Shown here: positions 20,576-30,475 of the stretch, piece by piece
How the letters are laid out: each line of letters starts with the position of its first letter
How positions within the stretch are numbered: position 1 is the first letter of the stretch
Assembly: GCF_025854275.1 (NCBI RefSeq)
Contig: NZ_CP107567.1
Span: 4,712,001-4,776,000, forward strand
DNA: 64,000 bases
Direction of reading: 5' to 3'
Source of the DNA: Streptomyces peucetius
Lineage (GTDB): Bacteria > Actinomycetota > Actinomycetes > Streptomycetales > Streptomycetaceae
Position numbers and translations under genes: made by a program
Notes under the pieces: model-generated
Databases searched by the model: none
Seen by the model: only the letters and a program-made list of their open reading frames with translations
Told to the model about the DNA's origin: nothing

Positions 20576-21304
20576 TCACTGCTCGGCCAGCGCCCGCAGC
20601 CTGCTGAGCGCACGGTGCTGTGCGACCCGGACGGCGCCCGGTGACATCCCCAGCATCTGGCCGGTCTCCTCAGCGGTCAGCCCGACGGCGACCCGGAGCA
20701 CGAGCAGCTCGCGCTGGTTCTCCGGCAGATTGGCGAGCAGCTTCTTGGCCCACTCCGCGTCGTCGCTGAGCAGCGCCCGCTCCTCGGGACCGAGCGAGTC
20801 ATCCGGCCGCTCGGGCATCTCGTCGGAGGGCACGGCCGTGGACCCTGGATGGCGCATCGCCGCCCGCTGCAGATCGGCGACCTTGTGGGAGGCGATGGCG
20901 AAGACGAATGCCTCGAAGGGCCGTCCGGTGTCCTTGTATCGCGGCAGCGCCATCAGCACCGCGACGCAGACCTCCTGGGCGAGGTCCTCGACGAAGTGCC
21001 GGGCATCACCGGGCAACCGGCTCAGGCGCGAGCGGCAGAAACGCAGCGCGAGCGGATGCACGTGCGCCAGCAGATCGTGCGTCGCCTGCTCGTCGCCGTC
21101 GACGGCACGGTGCACGAGTGCCCCGATGGCCCCCTGGGCGGTCACCGCCTCGTCGTCGCGCATCGGTCCATGGTGCCTTGGACCGCGGTCGTCCGCGGCA
21201 CCGCGTCCCGTGTTGTGCACTGAAGCGTTATGAGCAGGTGCGCCGGAACTCATCTCCTGCGCCCTCCCCTCCCGCTCGACCGACTCGTCCCCGAGGAACT
21301 CCAC
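20576..21304 (-). CDS. shbA: ECF-like sigma factor ShbA
   Basis: The 242-residue reading has sigma region 2 ([31 protein letters not shown]) and region 4 ([17 protein letters not shown], then [20 protein letters not shown], a helix-turn-helix). In Streptomyces the sigma factor encoded next to bldM is ShbA, which drives transcription of hrdB, the principal sigma factor gene. The start is uncertain. The GTG at 21304 gives the longest product, but ATGs at about 21253 (MSSGAPAH) and 21163 (MRDDEAV) are in frame, and the conserved part begins near the latter. No anti-sigma gene is adjacent. It lies 79 bases downstream of bldM in the same direction. Confidence 0.85.
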   Translation of the reverse strand: MEFLGDESVEREGRAQEMSSGAPAHNASVHNTGRGAADDRGPRHHGPMRDDEAVTAQGAIGALVHRAVDGDEQATHDLLAHVHPLALRFCRSRLSRLPGDARHFVEDLAQEVCVAVLMALPRYKDTGRPFEAFVFAIASHKVADLQRAAMRHPGSTAVPSDEMPERPDDSLGPEERALLSDDAEWAKKLLANLPENQRELLVLRVAVGLTAEETGQMLGMSPGAVRVAQHRALSRLRALAEQ

Positions 21305-21383
21305 ACCTCAAGGATGCGGCATCACGCGGGAAACGGATGCCCTCGGGCATCCGTCGTCCCTCGCCGTCCCGTTCCTTCGGCCC

Positions 21384-21995
21384 TCAGCGGACCAGGCCCC
21401 AGCGGAATCCGAGCGCCACGGCGTGCGCCCGGTCCGAGGCGCCTAGCTTCTTGAACAGCCGCCTGGCGTGCGTCTTCACCGTGTCCTCCGAGAGGAAGAG
21501 CTCCCGGCCGATCTCCGCGTTGGAGCGACCGTGGCTCATGCCCTCGAGGACCTGGATCTCCCTCGCGGTGAGCGTGGGCGCGGCGCCCATCTCGGCCGAG
21601 CGGAGCCGGCGCGGCGCGAGCCGCCACGTGGGGTCGGCGAGCGCCTGGGTGACGGTCGCGCGCAGTTCGGCGCGTGACGCGTCCTTGTGCAGATAGCCGC
21701 GGGCGCCGGCGGCGACCGCGAGCGCGACTCCGTCGAGGTCCTCCGCGACGGTCAGCATGATGATCCGGGCGCCCGGATCGGCGGACAGCAGCCGGCGCAC
21801 GGTCTCGACGCCGCCCAGTCCGGGCATGCGTACGTCCATCAGAATGAGGTCCGAACGATCGGCGCCCCAGCGGCGGAGGACTTCCTCGCCGTTGGCCGCG
21901 GTCGTCACGCGCTCGACACCGGGCACGGTCGCGACCGCGCGGCGGAGCGCCTCTCGGGCAAGCGGGGAGTCGTCGCAGACGAGGACGGATGTCAT
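21384..21995 (-). CDS. bldM: Atypical response regulator BldM
   Basis: The 203-residue protein has an N-terminal receiver domain (MTSVLVCDDSPLA, with Asp54 in LILMDVRMPG) and a C-terminal LuxR-type helix-turn-helix (LTAREIQVLEGMSHGRSNAE, then LFLSEDTVKTHARRL). It matches BldM (SCO4768 in S. coelicolor) throughout. BldM is an orphan regulator, not controlled by phosphorylation. It works as a homodimer on early aerial-growth genes and as a heterodimer with WhiI on later sporulation genes. GGAGG precedes the ATG at 21995. The divergent whiD and downstream shbA complete a conserved developmental block. Confidence 0.97.
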   Translation of the reverse strand: MTSVLVCDDSPLAREALRRAVATVPGVERVTTAANGEEVLRRWGADRSDLILMDVRMPGLGGVETVRRLLSADPGARIIMLTVAEDLDGVALAVAAGARGYLHKDASRAELRATVTQALADPTWRLAPRRLRSAEMGAAPTLTAREIQVLEGMSHGRSNAEIGRELFLSEDTVKTHARRLFKKLGASDRAHAVALGFRWGLVR

Positions 21996-22061
21996 GACTG
22001 ACCTCCGCGGCTCTCGCAGCTGTAGCGCGTCACCTTGAGCCTCCAGGCTGGGTACGTTTCG

Positions 22062-22077
22062 TCACCTGTGCGGTTGA
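22062..22077. promoter_or_regulatory. Possible BldM binding site upstream of bldM
   Basis: TCACCTGTGCGGTTGA has the layout of the BldM homodimer palindrome as I remember it (TCACCC, four bases, GGGTGA), with two mismatches. It lies about 70 bases upstream of the bldM start, which would suit autoregulation. The consensus is recalled and not checked. Confidence 0.35.
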
Positions 22078-22119
22078 ACGCTCTCGGACATGTGCCCGAG
22101 CGCTTGTTCTTTCAACCGC
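22070..22119. repeat. Inverted repeat upstream of bldM
   Basis: GCGGTTGAA at 22070-22078 is the exact reverse complement of TTCAACCGC at 22111-22119. The 32 bases between contain a smaller hairpin, CGCTC with GAGCG. It could be a paired operator or a leader RNA structure of bldM. Confidence 0.65.
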
Positions 22120-22508
22120 CTCCGCCCTCTCAACGACGGTCACTCGAAAGAGTTACGGGTCGTACGCAGCACTTCCGCACGCTCCGTGAGGGGGCTGTCC
22201 GGCACGCGTGAGCGCCTGTGCCACCGGGCTGCCCGGGGGGCGACGGAGGACCGCTGAGGTTTCACGGCCCACGGGCGGAGCACCCGTGCACCACGGATGC
22301 GGGCCCTGCCCCATTCAGCGGCTTTTCTTCCCTTTTTCCGGTGTCTATGGCTAGATTCGCAATGAGTCATATTTACATCTACTTACACAGCAGATGTACG
22401 GTCGTTGGCACGGTGCTGGTGCCGGATCCGGCGCACGTCCGGTCGGCGTCCCGCCCGTTCCGACCTGGTCCTGTATCCACCCAGCACGGTTTCAAGGGGA
22501 CATGCGCC

Positions 22509-22850
22509 ATGGCAGATTTCTCTCGCCTTCCCGGACCCAACGCCGATCTGTGGGACTGGCAGCTCCTCGCGGCATGCCGTGGGGTCGACAGCTCGCTCTT
22601 CTTCCACCCGGAGGGCGAGCGAGGCGCGGCGCGCAGCGCGCGCGAGAACTCGGCGAAGGAGGTCTGCATGAGGTGCCCGGTACGGGCCGAGTGCGCGGCG
22701 CATGCGCTGGCCGTACGCGAGCCCTACGGCGTCTGGGGCGGGCTGACCGAGGACGAGCGCGAGGAGCTCATGGGACGGGCACGCCACCGGCTGATCCCTG
22801 CGACGAGCGCGGGGGGTGCAGGGGGTGCGGGGGGTGCGGGGGGCGGCTGA
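22509..22850 (+). CDS. whiD: WhiB-like iron-sulfur regulator WhiD
   Basis: The 113-residue protein begins MADFSRLPGPNADLWDWQLL and has the four cluster cysteines at 23, 53, 56 and 62 (EVCMRCPVRAEC), then the GVWGG turn and a basic DNA-binding tail. This matches WhiD (SCO4767), which carries an oxygen-sensitive [4Fe-4S] cluster, binds the principal sigma factor and is needed for proper spore wall thickening and septation. The ATG at 22509 is preceded by AAGGGGACAT. The last 12 residues are a Gly-Gly-Ala repeat (GGAGGAGGAGGG) encoded by a run of GGGGGTGC units, a variable tail in this lineage. It is transcribed away from bldM. Confidence 0.96.
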   Translation: MADFSRLPGPNADLWDWQLLAACRGVDSSLFFHPEGERGAARSARENSAKEVCMRCPVRAECAAHALAVREPYGVWGGLTEDEREELMGRARHRLIPATSAGGAGGAGGAGGG

Positions 22851-23010
22851 CGAGCGCGCCGCGCGTACGAATCGAAGAAACGTTCCTGCATCACCGGCGC
22901 CACCACCGTCTGCTTGCGGCCCGCGAGTCGGCCCCACCGATGCGCCGTTGCCGCACCCCGGCCCCCGGCCCACGACCGGGGGCCGACGACCGTCCGGAGA
23001 CGTCCGGGCC

Positions 23011-23040
23011 GTCCAGGGCCGTCCAGGGCCGTCCAGGGCC
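23011..23040 (+). repeat. Three perfect copies of a ten-base unit
   Basis: GTCCAGGGCC is repeated three times head to tail, preceded by a one-base-shorter copy (GTCCGGGCC). It lies between the whiD and LysR genes, which converge here. It looks like a slippage-prone microsatellite with no evident role. Confidence 0.75.
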
Positions 23041-23068
23041 GGAGACCGTCCGTAGTCGTGGGTGCAGG

Positions 23069-23965
23069 TCAGCGGGCCGCCGCGCGTGACAGCTCGGTCA
23101 GGGTCGCGGAGACCGCGGGGACATGAGCCAGGTCGGGCAGGGTGAGTGCCACGATCTCGCGGTCCACGGCCGGCTCGACGGTCACCGGCCGGGCGCCCTT
23201 CGGCCGCACCGACTCCAGTGCCAACTCGGGCAGTACGGCCACACCGAGGCCCGCGCCGACCAGGCCGATCACCGCCGGGTAGTCGTCGGTGGCGAAGTCG
23301 ATCCGCGGAGTGAAGCCGGCCTTCTCACAGGCGTCCACGAGCTGGCGGCGGCAGCGCGGGCAGCCCGCGATCCACGACTCCTCCGCGAGGTCGGCGATGG
23401 CGACCGACTCCGCTTCGGCCAGACGGTGACCCTCGGGAACCAGTCCGACGAGCCGGTCGGTGAGCAGGGGCCGCACCTCCAGGTCGTCCCACTCCGAGTC
23501 GGCGCCGACCACGCCGTACCGGAAGGCGAGCGCGATGTCGCAGTCGCCCTCGCGCAGCATCTCGACCGAGCGCGGAGGCTCGGCGTCGACCAGGGAGACC
23601 CGCGTGCCCGGGTGGGCCGCGCGGAGGGCGGCGAGTGCGGTGGGCACCAGAGTGGAGCTGCCGCTGGGGAACGAGACGAGGCGCACCCGGCCCGCCCGGA
23701 GCCCGGCGATCGCCGCGACCTCCTCCTCCGCCGCGGTGAGCCCGGCGAGGATGCCGGACGCATGCCGGACGAGCGCCTCACCGGCCTGGGTGAGGCGCAT
23801 CTCGCGACCGGTCCGGATCAGCAGGGGGGTGCCCGCGGAGGTCTCGAGCGCCTTCATCTGCTGGCTGACCGCGGGCTGCGTGCAGCCCAGTTCGCGGGCT
23901 GCCGCGGAGAACGAGCCGGTGGCGGCGACGGCACGCAGGACACGGAGGTGGCGGGCTTCGATCAC
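23069..23965 (-). CDS. LysR-family transcriptional regulator
   Basis: The 298-residue protein has the LysR N-terminal winged helix (LRVLRAVAATGSFSAAAREL, CTQPAVSQQMKALE) and a C-terminal effector-binding domain with the usual two subdomains. It contains AGCPRCRRQLVDACEKAGF in the second half. The start is GTG at 23965, placing the helix-turn-helix at the normal distance from the N-terminus. LysR proteins usually control a divergent neighbour. Here that is the MOSC-domain gene starting 81 bases away, and the short gap contains the natural operator zone. The effector is unknown. Confidence 0.9.
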   Translation of the reverse strand: MIEARHLRVLRAVAATGSFSAAARELGCTQPAVSQQMKALETSAGTPLLIRTGREMRLTQAGEALVRHASGILAGLTAAEEEVAAIAGLRAGRVRLVSFPSGSSTLVPTALAALRAAHPGTRVSLVDAEPPRSVEMLREGDCDIALAFRYGVVGADSEWDDLEVRPLLTDRLVGLVPEGHRLAEAESVAIADLAEESWIAGCPRCRRQLVDACEKAGFTPRIDFATDDYPAVIGLVGAGLGVAVLPELALESVRPKGARPVTVEPAVDREIVALTLPDLAHVPAVSATLTELSRAAAR

Positions 23966-24046
23966 CTTTTCAGCATAAGCGACACTTGGAGACGTGAGCT
24001 GAAAACCGGAGGAAACTTTGAGGTGGGGTCGATTAGCGTGCCCGGC

Positions 24047-24751
24047 ATGAAGCTCTTGACCGTGAACCTGGGGCGGCCCGTGGCCGTCGACTACTCCGAC
24101 GCGCCGGGCGGCAGAACCGGGATCGACAAGCGCCCCGCCGACGGGCCCGTCCGGGTGACGGACCCGGGCCCCAAGGGGCAGGGGGCGAGCGGCCTGGCAG
24201 GCGACGCGGTCTGCGATCTGCGCCACCACGGCGGCTCCGACCAGGCCGTCTACGCCTTCGCACGGGAGGATCTCGACGCGTGGGAAAGGGAGTTGGGGCG
24301 CACCCTCACCAACGGCGCCTTCGGCGAGAACCTCACCACCAGCGGCCTGGACATCACCGGCGCGAAGATCGGCGAGCGCTGGCGCGTCGGCGACTCACTG
24401 GTGCTGGAGGTCACCTCGGGCCGCATCCCGTGCCGTACGTTCGCGAGCCGGCTCGGCGAGAAAGGCTGGGTCAGGCGCTTCACACAGAACGGCGCCTCCG
24501 GCGCGTATCTGCGCGTGATCGAGCCGGGCGAGATCCGCTCGGGCGACCCCATCCGGATCGTGCACCGGCCGTCGCACGACGTCACGGTGGGGATGGCCTT
24601 CAGGGCGGAGACGACCGAGCGGACGCTGCTGCCCCGGGTACTCGCTGCCGGCGAGGCGCTCCACGCGGAGCTGCTGGGGGACGCCCGCGCGTACGTCGCC
24701 AAGTACGGCACGGCACCCGCGAGCGGCACGGCTCCCGGCGCGACCGCCTGA
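24047..24751 (+). CDS. MOSC-domain protein
   Basis: The 234-residue product is a YiiM-like MOSC (molybdenum cofactor sulfurase C-terminal) domain protein: GDAVCDLRHHGGSDQAVYAF, GAFGENLTTSGLDI, and SGRIPCRTFASRL with the conserved Cys that can carry a persulfide. Members bind or act on molybdenum cofactor. The YiiM type handles N-hydroxylated substrates with a reductase partner, which is not visible here. The C-terminus has an extra segment ending in an Ala/Gly/Thr-rich tail. The start could be ATG 24047 or the in-frame GTG at 24038, which has GGTGGGG upstream. It is divergent from a LysR gene, a likely regulator. Confidence 0.85.
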   Translation: MKLLTVNLGRPVAVDYSDAPGGRTGIDKRPADGPVRVTDPGPKGQGASGLAGDAVCDLRHHGGSDQAVYAFAREDLDAWERELGRTLTNGAFGENLTTSGLDITGAKIGERWRVGDSLVLEVTSGRIPCRTFASRLGEKGWVRRFTQNGASGAYLRVIEPGEIRSGDPIRIVHRPSHDVTVGMAFRAETTERTLLPRVLAAGEALHAELLGDARAYVAKYGTAPASGTAPGATA

Positions 24752-25020
24752 CCGGACGCAACGGCACCGCACGGCACGACCGGACCGCCTGACCGGACGG
24801 CAGGCACGGCACCGGCGATGCCCAGGCGCCCCGCACACAGGCACACAGGCACACAGCGCATGGACGCACAGATCGCACTGCCGCGCGAGCGCATGGCCGC
24901 GGGCCGCCCGGACGCAGGGACTCATGAGGGAAATCCCCGAGACGGCCGGTGCGTTGGATCGGGGACGGCTGGGGGCGTCCCCCGATACCGCCGGTCACGC
25001 GTGGCCTCGACGCTGAAGAC

Positions 25021-26532
25021 ATGTCCACTCTCAAGCGCGTCCTCGTGGCTCTCTGCTCCACGGCCGTCGTCCTCGTCCTCGCGCTCGGCGGCGGAGCGTT
25101 CTGGCTCTACTCGGGCTCCGATGTGTCCACGGCCGGTACGGAGTTCACCCGGGAAATGGCCGTGCCGCCGCTCGCCCCGTCGACGGTGCGCGGCGACGGC
25201 ACCCGCGTCTTCGACCTGACGATGCAGGCGGGGCACAAGGAGTTCAGAGCCGGGTCGAAGACGCCCACCTGGGGCTTCAACGGTGACTACCTGGGTCCGA
25301 CCCTGCGCGCGAAGCGCGGCGAGAAGGTCCAGGTCCGGGTCAGGAACACGCTCGACGAGCACTCCACGGTCCACTGGCACGGAATGCATCTGCCCGCGCG
25401 GATGGACGGCGGCCCGCACCAGATGGTGGCGCCCGGCGCGTCCTGGGCCCCGCACTGGACCGTCCACCAGCCGGCCGCGACCCTCTGGTACCACCCGCAT
25501 CCGCACGGGCGGACGGAGAAGCACGTGCAGCGCGGACTGGCCGGGATGTTCCTGCTCGACGACGAGAGGTCGGCGAAGCTCCCGCTGCCGAAGAGATACG
25601 GCGTCGACGACCTGCCGGTCGTGGTGCAGGACGTGCGGTTCGACGGGGCGGACTTCGACCACGACCACCGGCTGATGGCGAACAGCGGCTTCCTCGGCGA
25701 CCGGACGATGGTCAACGGCACGCTCGCGCCCTACAAGGTGGTCCAGGACGAACTGGTACGTCTGCGGCTGCTCAACGCCTCCACCGCCCGGGTCTACGAC
25801 TTCGGATTCACCGACGGCCGGCAGTTCTCCCTCATCGGGACGGACGGCGGACTGCTGGAGGAGCCGGCCGCCTTGGAACGCGTACAGCTGTCGCCCGGCG
25901 AGCGGGCCGAGATCGTGGTGCGGATGGAACCGGGCGAGCGGGCCGTGCTGCGCAGCTTCCCGCAGAAGAACTACGGCGACTTCTGGCAGACCCGCTTCAA
26001 CGGCGGTGACGACACCTTCGACGTCCTCCAGCTGCGGGCGGCCGACACCCTGCGCCCCTCCCCCGAGCTCCCCGCCGAACTCGGCGAACCGAAGCTGCCG
26101 GACGGCTCGGACTCGGTGCGCGGCCGGTTCTTCGGGCTGCAGACCTCCGGGATCAACGGCAAGGCCATGGCCATGGACCGGATCGACGAGACGGTCACCC
26201 GCGGCACGTCGGAGACCTGGACCGTGCGCAACCACGACGGCGTGCCGCACAACTTCCACGTGCACGATGTGCAGTTCAGGGTGCTCGAGGTGGACGGCAG
26301 GCAGCCGCCCCCGGAGCTGCGAGGGGCCAAGGACACGGTGTTCGTGCCCAGCGGGAGGACCGTGAAGCTCGCGATGCGGTTCACCGGGCCCGCCGACCCG
26401 GACACTCCGTACATGTACCACTGTCATCTGCTGTATCACGAGGACGGCGGCATGATGGGGCAGTTCGTGGTCGTGGAGAAGGGGCAGCAGGCGGGGAAGG
26501 TGCGTACGCCCCACCCGCACGCGGGGCATTAA
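25021..26532 (+). CDS. Membrane-anchored multicopper oxidase
   Basis: The 503-residue protein begins with an uncleaved-looking membrane anchor (VLVALCSTAVVLVLALGGGA) and contains the four copper motifs of a three-domain multicopper oxidase: STVHWHGMHLP, TLWYHPHPHGRT, VPHNFHVHD and the type 1 site YHCHLLYHEDGGMMG, with a methionine axial ligand. The layout is nearest to CotA/bilirubin oxidase proteins, which oxidise phenols, bilirubin or metal ions with O2. The C-terminus is His-rich (TPHPHAGH), which may help in copper handling. The ATG at 25021 has only a weak GAAG upstream. The SDR gene begins ten bases after the stop, so the two form an operon. Confidence 0.92.
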   Translation: MSTLKRVLVALCSTAVVLVLALGGGAFWLYSGSDVSTAGTEFTREMAVPPLAPSTVRGDGTRVFDLTMQAGHKEFRAGSKTPTWGFNGDYLGPTLRAKRGEKVQVRVRNTLDEHSTVHWHGMHLPARMDGGPHQMVAPGASWAPHWTVHQPAATLWYHPHPHGRTEKHVQRGLAGMFLLDDERSAKLPLPKRYGVDDLPVVVQDVRFDGADFDHDHRLMANSGFLGDRTMVNGTLAPYKVVQDELVRLRLLNASTARVYDFGFTDGRQFSLIGTDGGLLEEPAALERVQLSPGERAEIVVRMEPGERAVLRSFPQKNYGDFWQTRFNGGDDTFDVLQLRAADTLRPSPELPAELGEPKLPDGSDSVRGRFFGLQTSGINGKAMAMDRIDETVTRGTSETWTVRNHDGVPHNFHVHDVQFRVLEVDGRQPPPELRGAKDTVFVPSGRTVKLAMRFTGPADPDTPYMYHCHLLYHEDGGMMGQFVVVEKGQQAGKVRTPHPHAGH

Positions 26533-26541
26533 CGTGCCCGT

Positions 26542-27315
26542 ATGACGACTGCACTGATCACGGGCGCGACCGCGGGTATCGGCGCCGCCTTCGCACGGCG
26601 GCTCGCGGCCGACGGCCACAACCTGGTGCTGGTGGCCCGGGACACCGCGCGGCTGCGGGAACAGGCCACCGAACTGCACGACCGCCACGGCATCGAGGCG
26701 GAGGTGCTGACCGCGGATCTGGCGGCCGAGGACGGCATCACCGCGGTCGAGCACCGTCTCGCGGACCGTACCCACCCCGTGGACCTGCTGGTCAACAACG
26801 CCGGCTTCGGCAACAAGGGCCGCTTCCTGGAGGTGTCGATGGCCGACGAGCTGACGATGCTGAAGGTGCACTGCGAGGCGGTGCTGCGCCTGACGGCCGC
26901 CGCGGCGGAGCCGATGCGGGAGCGCGGCCGGGGCGGCGTGGTGAACGTGGCGTCGGTAGCCGCGTTCGTGCCCCGCGGCACCTACGGCGCGTCGAAGGCG
27001 TGGGTCGTGCAGTTCACGCAGGGTGCGGCCAGGGACCTGGCGGGGACTGGGGTGCGTCTGATGGCGCTGTGCCCCGGATTCGTACGGACCGAGTTCCACC
27101 AGCGGGCCGGGATGGGCACGGACAACATCCCCGGCTGGATGTGGCTGGACGCCGACAAGCTGGTGGCGTCGGCGCTGGCGGACCTGGCCAAGGGGAAGAC
27201 GCTGTCCATCCCCGACCCGCGCTACAAGGCACTGATGGGCGTGGTGAAGCTGACGCCGCGCGGCCTGCTGGGCGGGCTCACGTCGAAGACCGGCCGGAAG
27301 TACGGGCCGCAGTAG
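26542..27315 (+). CDS. Short-chain dehydrogenase/reductase
   Basis: The 257-residue protein is a classical SDR: TGATAGIGAAFA for cofactor binding, DLLVNNAGFG, VNVASVAAF with the catalytic Ser, and YGASKAW with Tyr and Lys. ARDTARLRE after the second strand suggests NADP preference because of the arginine. The DltE/YdfG-like family reduces or oxidises many carbonyl and alcohol substrates, so the substrate cannot be named. The close spacing to the multicopper oxidase gene indicates co-transcription. The SnoaL-type gene downstream follows after 79 bases with its own strong ribosome site. Confidence 0.9.
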   Translation: MTTALITGATAGIGAAFARRLAADGHNLVLVARDTARLREQATELHDRHGIEAEVLTADLAAEDGITAVEHRLADRTHPVDLLVNNAGFGNKGRFLEVSMADELTMLKVHCEAVLRLTAAAAEPMRERGRGGVVNVASVAAFVPRGTYGASKAWVVQFTQGAARDLAGTGVRLMALCPGFVRTEFHQRAGMGTDNIPGWMWLDADKLVASALADLAKGKTLSIPDPRYKALMGVVKLTPRGLLGGLTSKTGRKYGPQ

Positions 27316-27394
27316 CGACATACCGCACGGAATGCGACCTGCATCACTAAAATGGAGGTGTCCCGTCGGGGGCCGCAGCGGCCCGGGAGGCGCC

Positions 27395-28087
27395 ATGAAG
27401 TTCGTGCAGATCATCGACTACAAGACCGCCAGGTTCGACGACATGAACGCCGTCATGGACCAGTGGGTCGAACAGACCAAGGGCAAGCGGACCACCGGCC
27501 ACGCCGTCACCGGCAAGGACCGCACCGAGAGCAACCACTACGTCGAAATCGTGGAGTTTCCGTCGTACGAGGAAGCGATGAAGAACTCCCGTCTCCCCGA
27601 GACGGACAAGATGTTCAAGGAGATGGTGGCGCTCTGCGACGGCATGCCGTCCTTCACCGACCTCGACGTGGTCCGTGAGGAACAGCTGAACGCGGCGACC
27701 GCCCGCCGCTTCTTCCACGAGATCGCCTCCGGCGGGAACCTCGACGCCATCGGAGAGGTGTTCGCGGCCGACTACATCGACCACGACATCGCCAACGAGG
27801 AGGACACCGAGACCGGCGCGGACGTCATACGCCGGGATCTGACCATGTGGCGCGACGCCTTCGACTTCACCTTCGAGCTCGACCGGCAGATCACCGAAGG
27901 GGACGACGTGGTGACGCTGTGGACCTGGAGTGGCAGGCACAAGGGCGACTTCCAGGGCATCCCCGCCACCGGGGAGCAGTGCACCATGACCGGGACGACG
28001 ATCTTCCGCTTCGAGGACGCGAAGGTCAAAGAAGGCTGGTGGCACATGGACCTGATGCGCCTGATGCGGCAGCTCGGCGCCATGTGA
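27395..28087 (+). CDS. SnoaL-like (ester-cyclase-type) protein with an N-terminal ferredoxin-like domain
   Basis: The 230-residue protein appears to have two domains. Residues 1-95 (MKFVQIIDYKTARFDDMNAV, then YVEIVEFPSYEEAMKNS) resemble an antibiotic-monooxygenase-like ferredoxin fold. Residues 105-230 (ARRFFHEIASGGNLDAIGEV, DYIDHDI, GRHKGDFQGIPATG, WWHMDLMRLMRQLG) match the SnoaL/SnoaL-like polyketide cyclase family, which forms a cone-shaped pocket. Such proteins in non-cluster settings are mostly uncharacterised. GGGAGG precedes the ATG at 27395. A strong hairpin follows. There is no polyketide cluster nearby, so a biosynthetic role is not supported. Confidence 0.75.
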   Translation: MKFVQIIDYKTARFDDMNAVMDQWVEQTKGKRTTGHAVTGKDRTESNHYVEIVEFPSYEEAMKNSRLPETDKMFKEMVALCDGMPSFTDLDVVREEQLNAATARRFFHEIASGGNLDAIGEVFAADYIDHDIANEEDTETGADVIRRDLTMWRDAFDFTFELDRQITEGDDVVTLWTWSGRHKGDFQGIPATGEQCTMTGTTIFRFEDAKVKEGWWHMDLMRLMRQLGAM

Positions 28088-28101
28088 GCCGCCGTCACGG
28101 G

Positions 28102-28140
28102 GAAGGCCCCCGGTCCGCGCTCGGCGGAACGGGGGCCTTC
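28102..28140. terminator. Bidirectional hairpin between the SnoaL-like gene and groEL1
   Basis: GAAGGCCCCCG at 28102-28112 pairs with CGGGGGCCTTC at 28130-28140, and an inner TCCGC/GCGGA extends the stem. It follows the rightward gene by 14 bases and lies 94 bases past the groEL1 stop. Confidence 0.85.
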
Positions 28141-28233
28141 TTCTGCGCCTCTTCGACGCTTCGGGCTCTTCGACGCTGCGGCGCCTCTTCGAGGCTTCGG
28201 CGCCGCTCGCGTCGGTGAGTGACCGCGGATGCG

Positions 28234-29871
<1,638 letters not shown>

Positions 29872-29904
29872 TCAGCCCTCTCGGAAAGTCGTGTTCAAAG
29901 AACC

Positions 29905-29947
29905 GCGCCCCTCGCCGCCCGGCAATCCGCGGGGTGACCAGGGGCGC
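29905..29947 (-). terminator. Intercistronic hairpin between groES and groEL1
   Basis: GCGCCCCT at 29905-29912 pairs with AGGGGCGC at 29940-29947, and the enclosed GC-rich sequence can fold further. It lies 31 bases after the groES stop and 42 bases before groEL1. In Streptomyces a short groES-only transcript has been reported besides the full one. This structure could be the processing or attenuation site. Confidence 0.55.
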
Positions 29948-29977
29948 AGCTCAAAGCAATGCAGGTGAAGCCGGTGC

Positions 29978-30286
29978 TTACTTCTCGACGATCGCGAGCA
30001 CGTCGCGGGCCGAGAGGACGAGGTACTCCTCGCCGCTGTACTTCACTTCGGTGCCGCCGTACTTGCTGTACAGCACGATGTCGCCGGTCTTCACGTCGAG
30101 CGGCAGGCGCTCGCCGTTCTCGAAGCGGCCCGGACCCACGGCAAGGACGACGCCCTCCTGGGGCTTCTCCTTCGCGGTGTCCGGAATGACCAGGCCAGAG
30201 GCCGTGGTCTGCTCGGCGTCGAGCGGCTGGACCACGATGCGGTCCTCGAGCGGCTTGATGGCAACCTTGGAGCTGGCGGTCGTCAC
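29978..30286 (-). CDS. groES: 10-kDa co-chaperonin GroES
   Basis: The 102-residue protein caps the GroEL chamber. [20 protein letters not shown], the mobile loop [19 protein letters not shown] and [20 protein letters not shown] are all typical. The GTG at 30286 is chosen because GGGGGAGG lies seven bases upstream and because it gives the normal length. The two CIRCE elements 99 and 146 bases upstream mean HrcA repression, lifted by heat shock. It is co-transcribed with groEL1. Confidence 0.97.
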   Translation of the reverse strand: MTTASSKVAIKPLEDRIVVQPLDAEQTTASGLVIPDTAKEKPQEGVVLAVGPGRFENGERLPLDVKTGDIVLYSKYGGTEVKYSGEEYLVLSARDVLAIVEK

Positions 30287-30384
30287 GATCCGACCTCCCC
30301 CTTCGGAGATCACGGGGTTAACTGATCTGAGGTGGCGACCAGGTCGATCCGTCGTCGCGGGTGCCGGACCTGCCCGTCGCTGTG

Positions 30385-30411
30385 TTGGCACTCTCACTCG
30401 GGGAGTGCCAG
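30385..30411. promoter_or_regulatory. CIRCE operator 1 (HrcA site)
   Basis: TTGGCACTC, nine bases, GAGTGCCAG matches the CIRCE consensus TTAGCACTC-N9-GAGTGCTAA closely. HrcA binds such sites to repress groE operons at normal temperature. This copy is the nearer one to groES. Confidence 0.92.
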
Positions 30412-30431
30412 AGCCGAGACTATGACTGCGA

Positions 30432-30458
30432 TTAGCACTCGGTCAAGCGGAGTGCCAA
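30432..30458. promoter_or_regulatory. CIRCE operator 2 (HrcA site)
   Basis: TTAGCACTC, nine bases, GAGTGCCAA is an almost exact CIRCE. It starts 20 bases from the end of the first copy, so the promoter is flanked or covered by two HrcA sites. Confidence 0.93.
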
Positions 30459-30475
30459 TGTGGCGGCCCGCGCCG

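Larger units (their letters stand above)
21996..22508. promoter_or_regulatory. Divergent regulatory region between bldM and whiD
   Basis: This 513-base non-coding region must carry the promoters of bldM (leftward) and whiD (rightward). It holds an inverted repeat and a BldM-like box on the bldM side, and an AT-rich stretch at about 22350-22390 (CTAGATTCGCAATGAGTCAT onward) that is unusual for this DNA and is a likely whiD promoter zone. A short leftward frame at 22140-22370 has no supporting signal. Confidence 0.7.

Noticed and set aside
22140..22370. A short leftward frame in the bldM-whiD gap
   Set aside because: No ribosome site, Arg-rich composition and location over the whiD promoter zone.
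23069..28087. Was the LysR to SnoaL-like stretch a horizontally acquired island?
   Set aside because: Base use matches the neighbours, and there are no integrase, tRNA or direct repeats at the ends.
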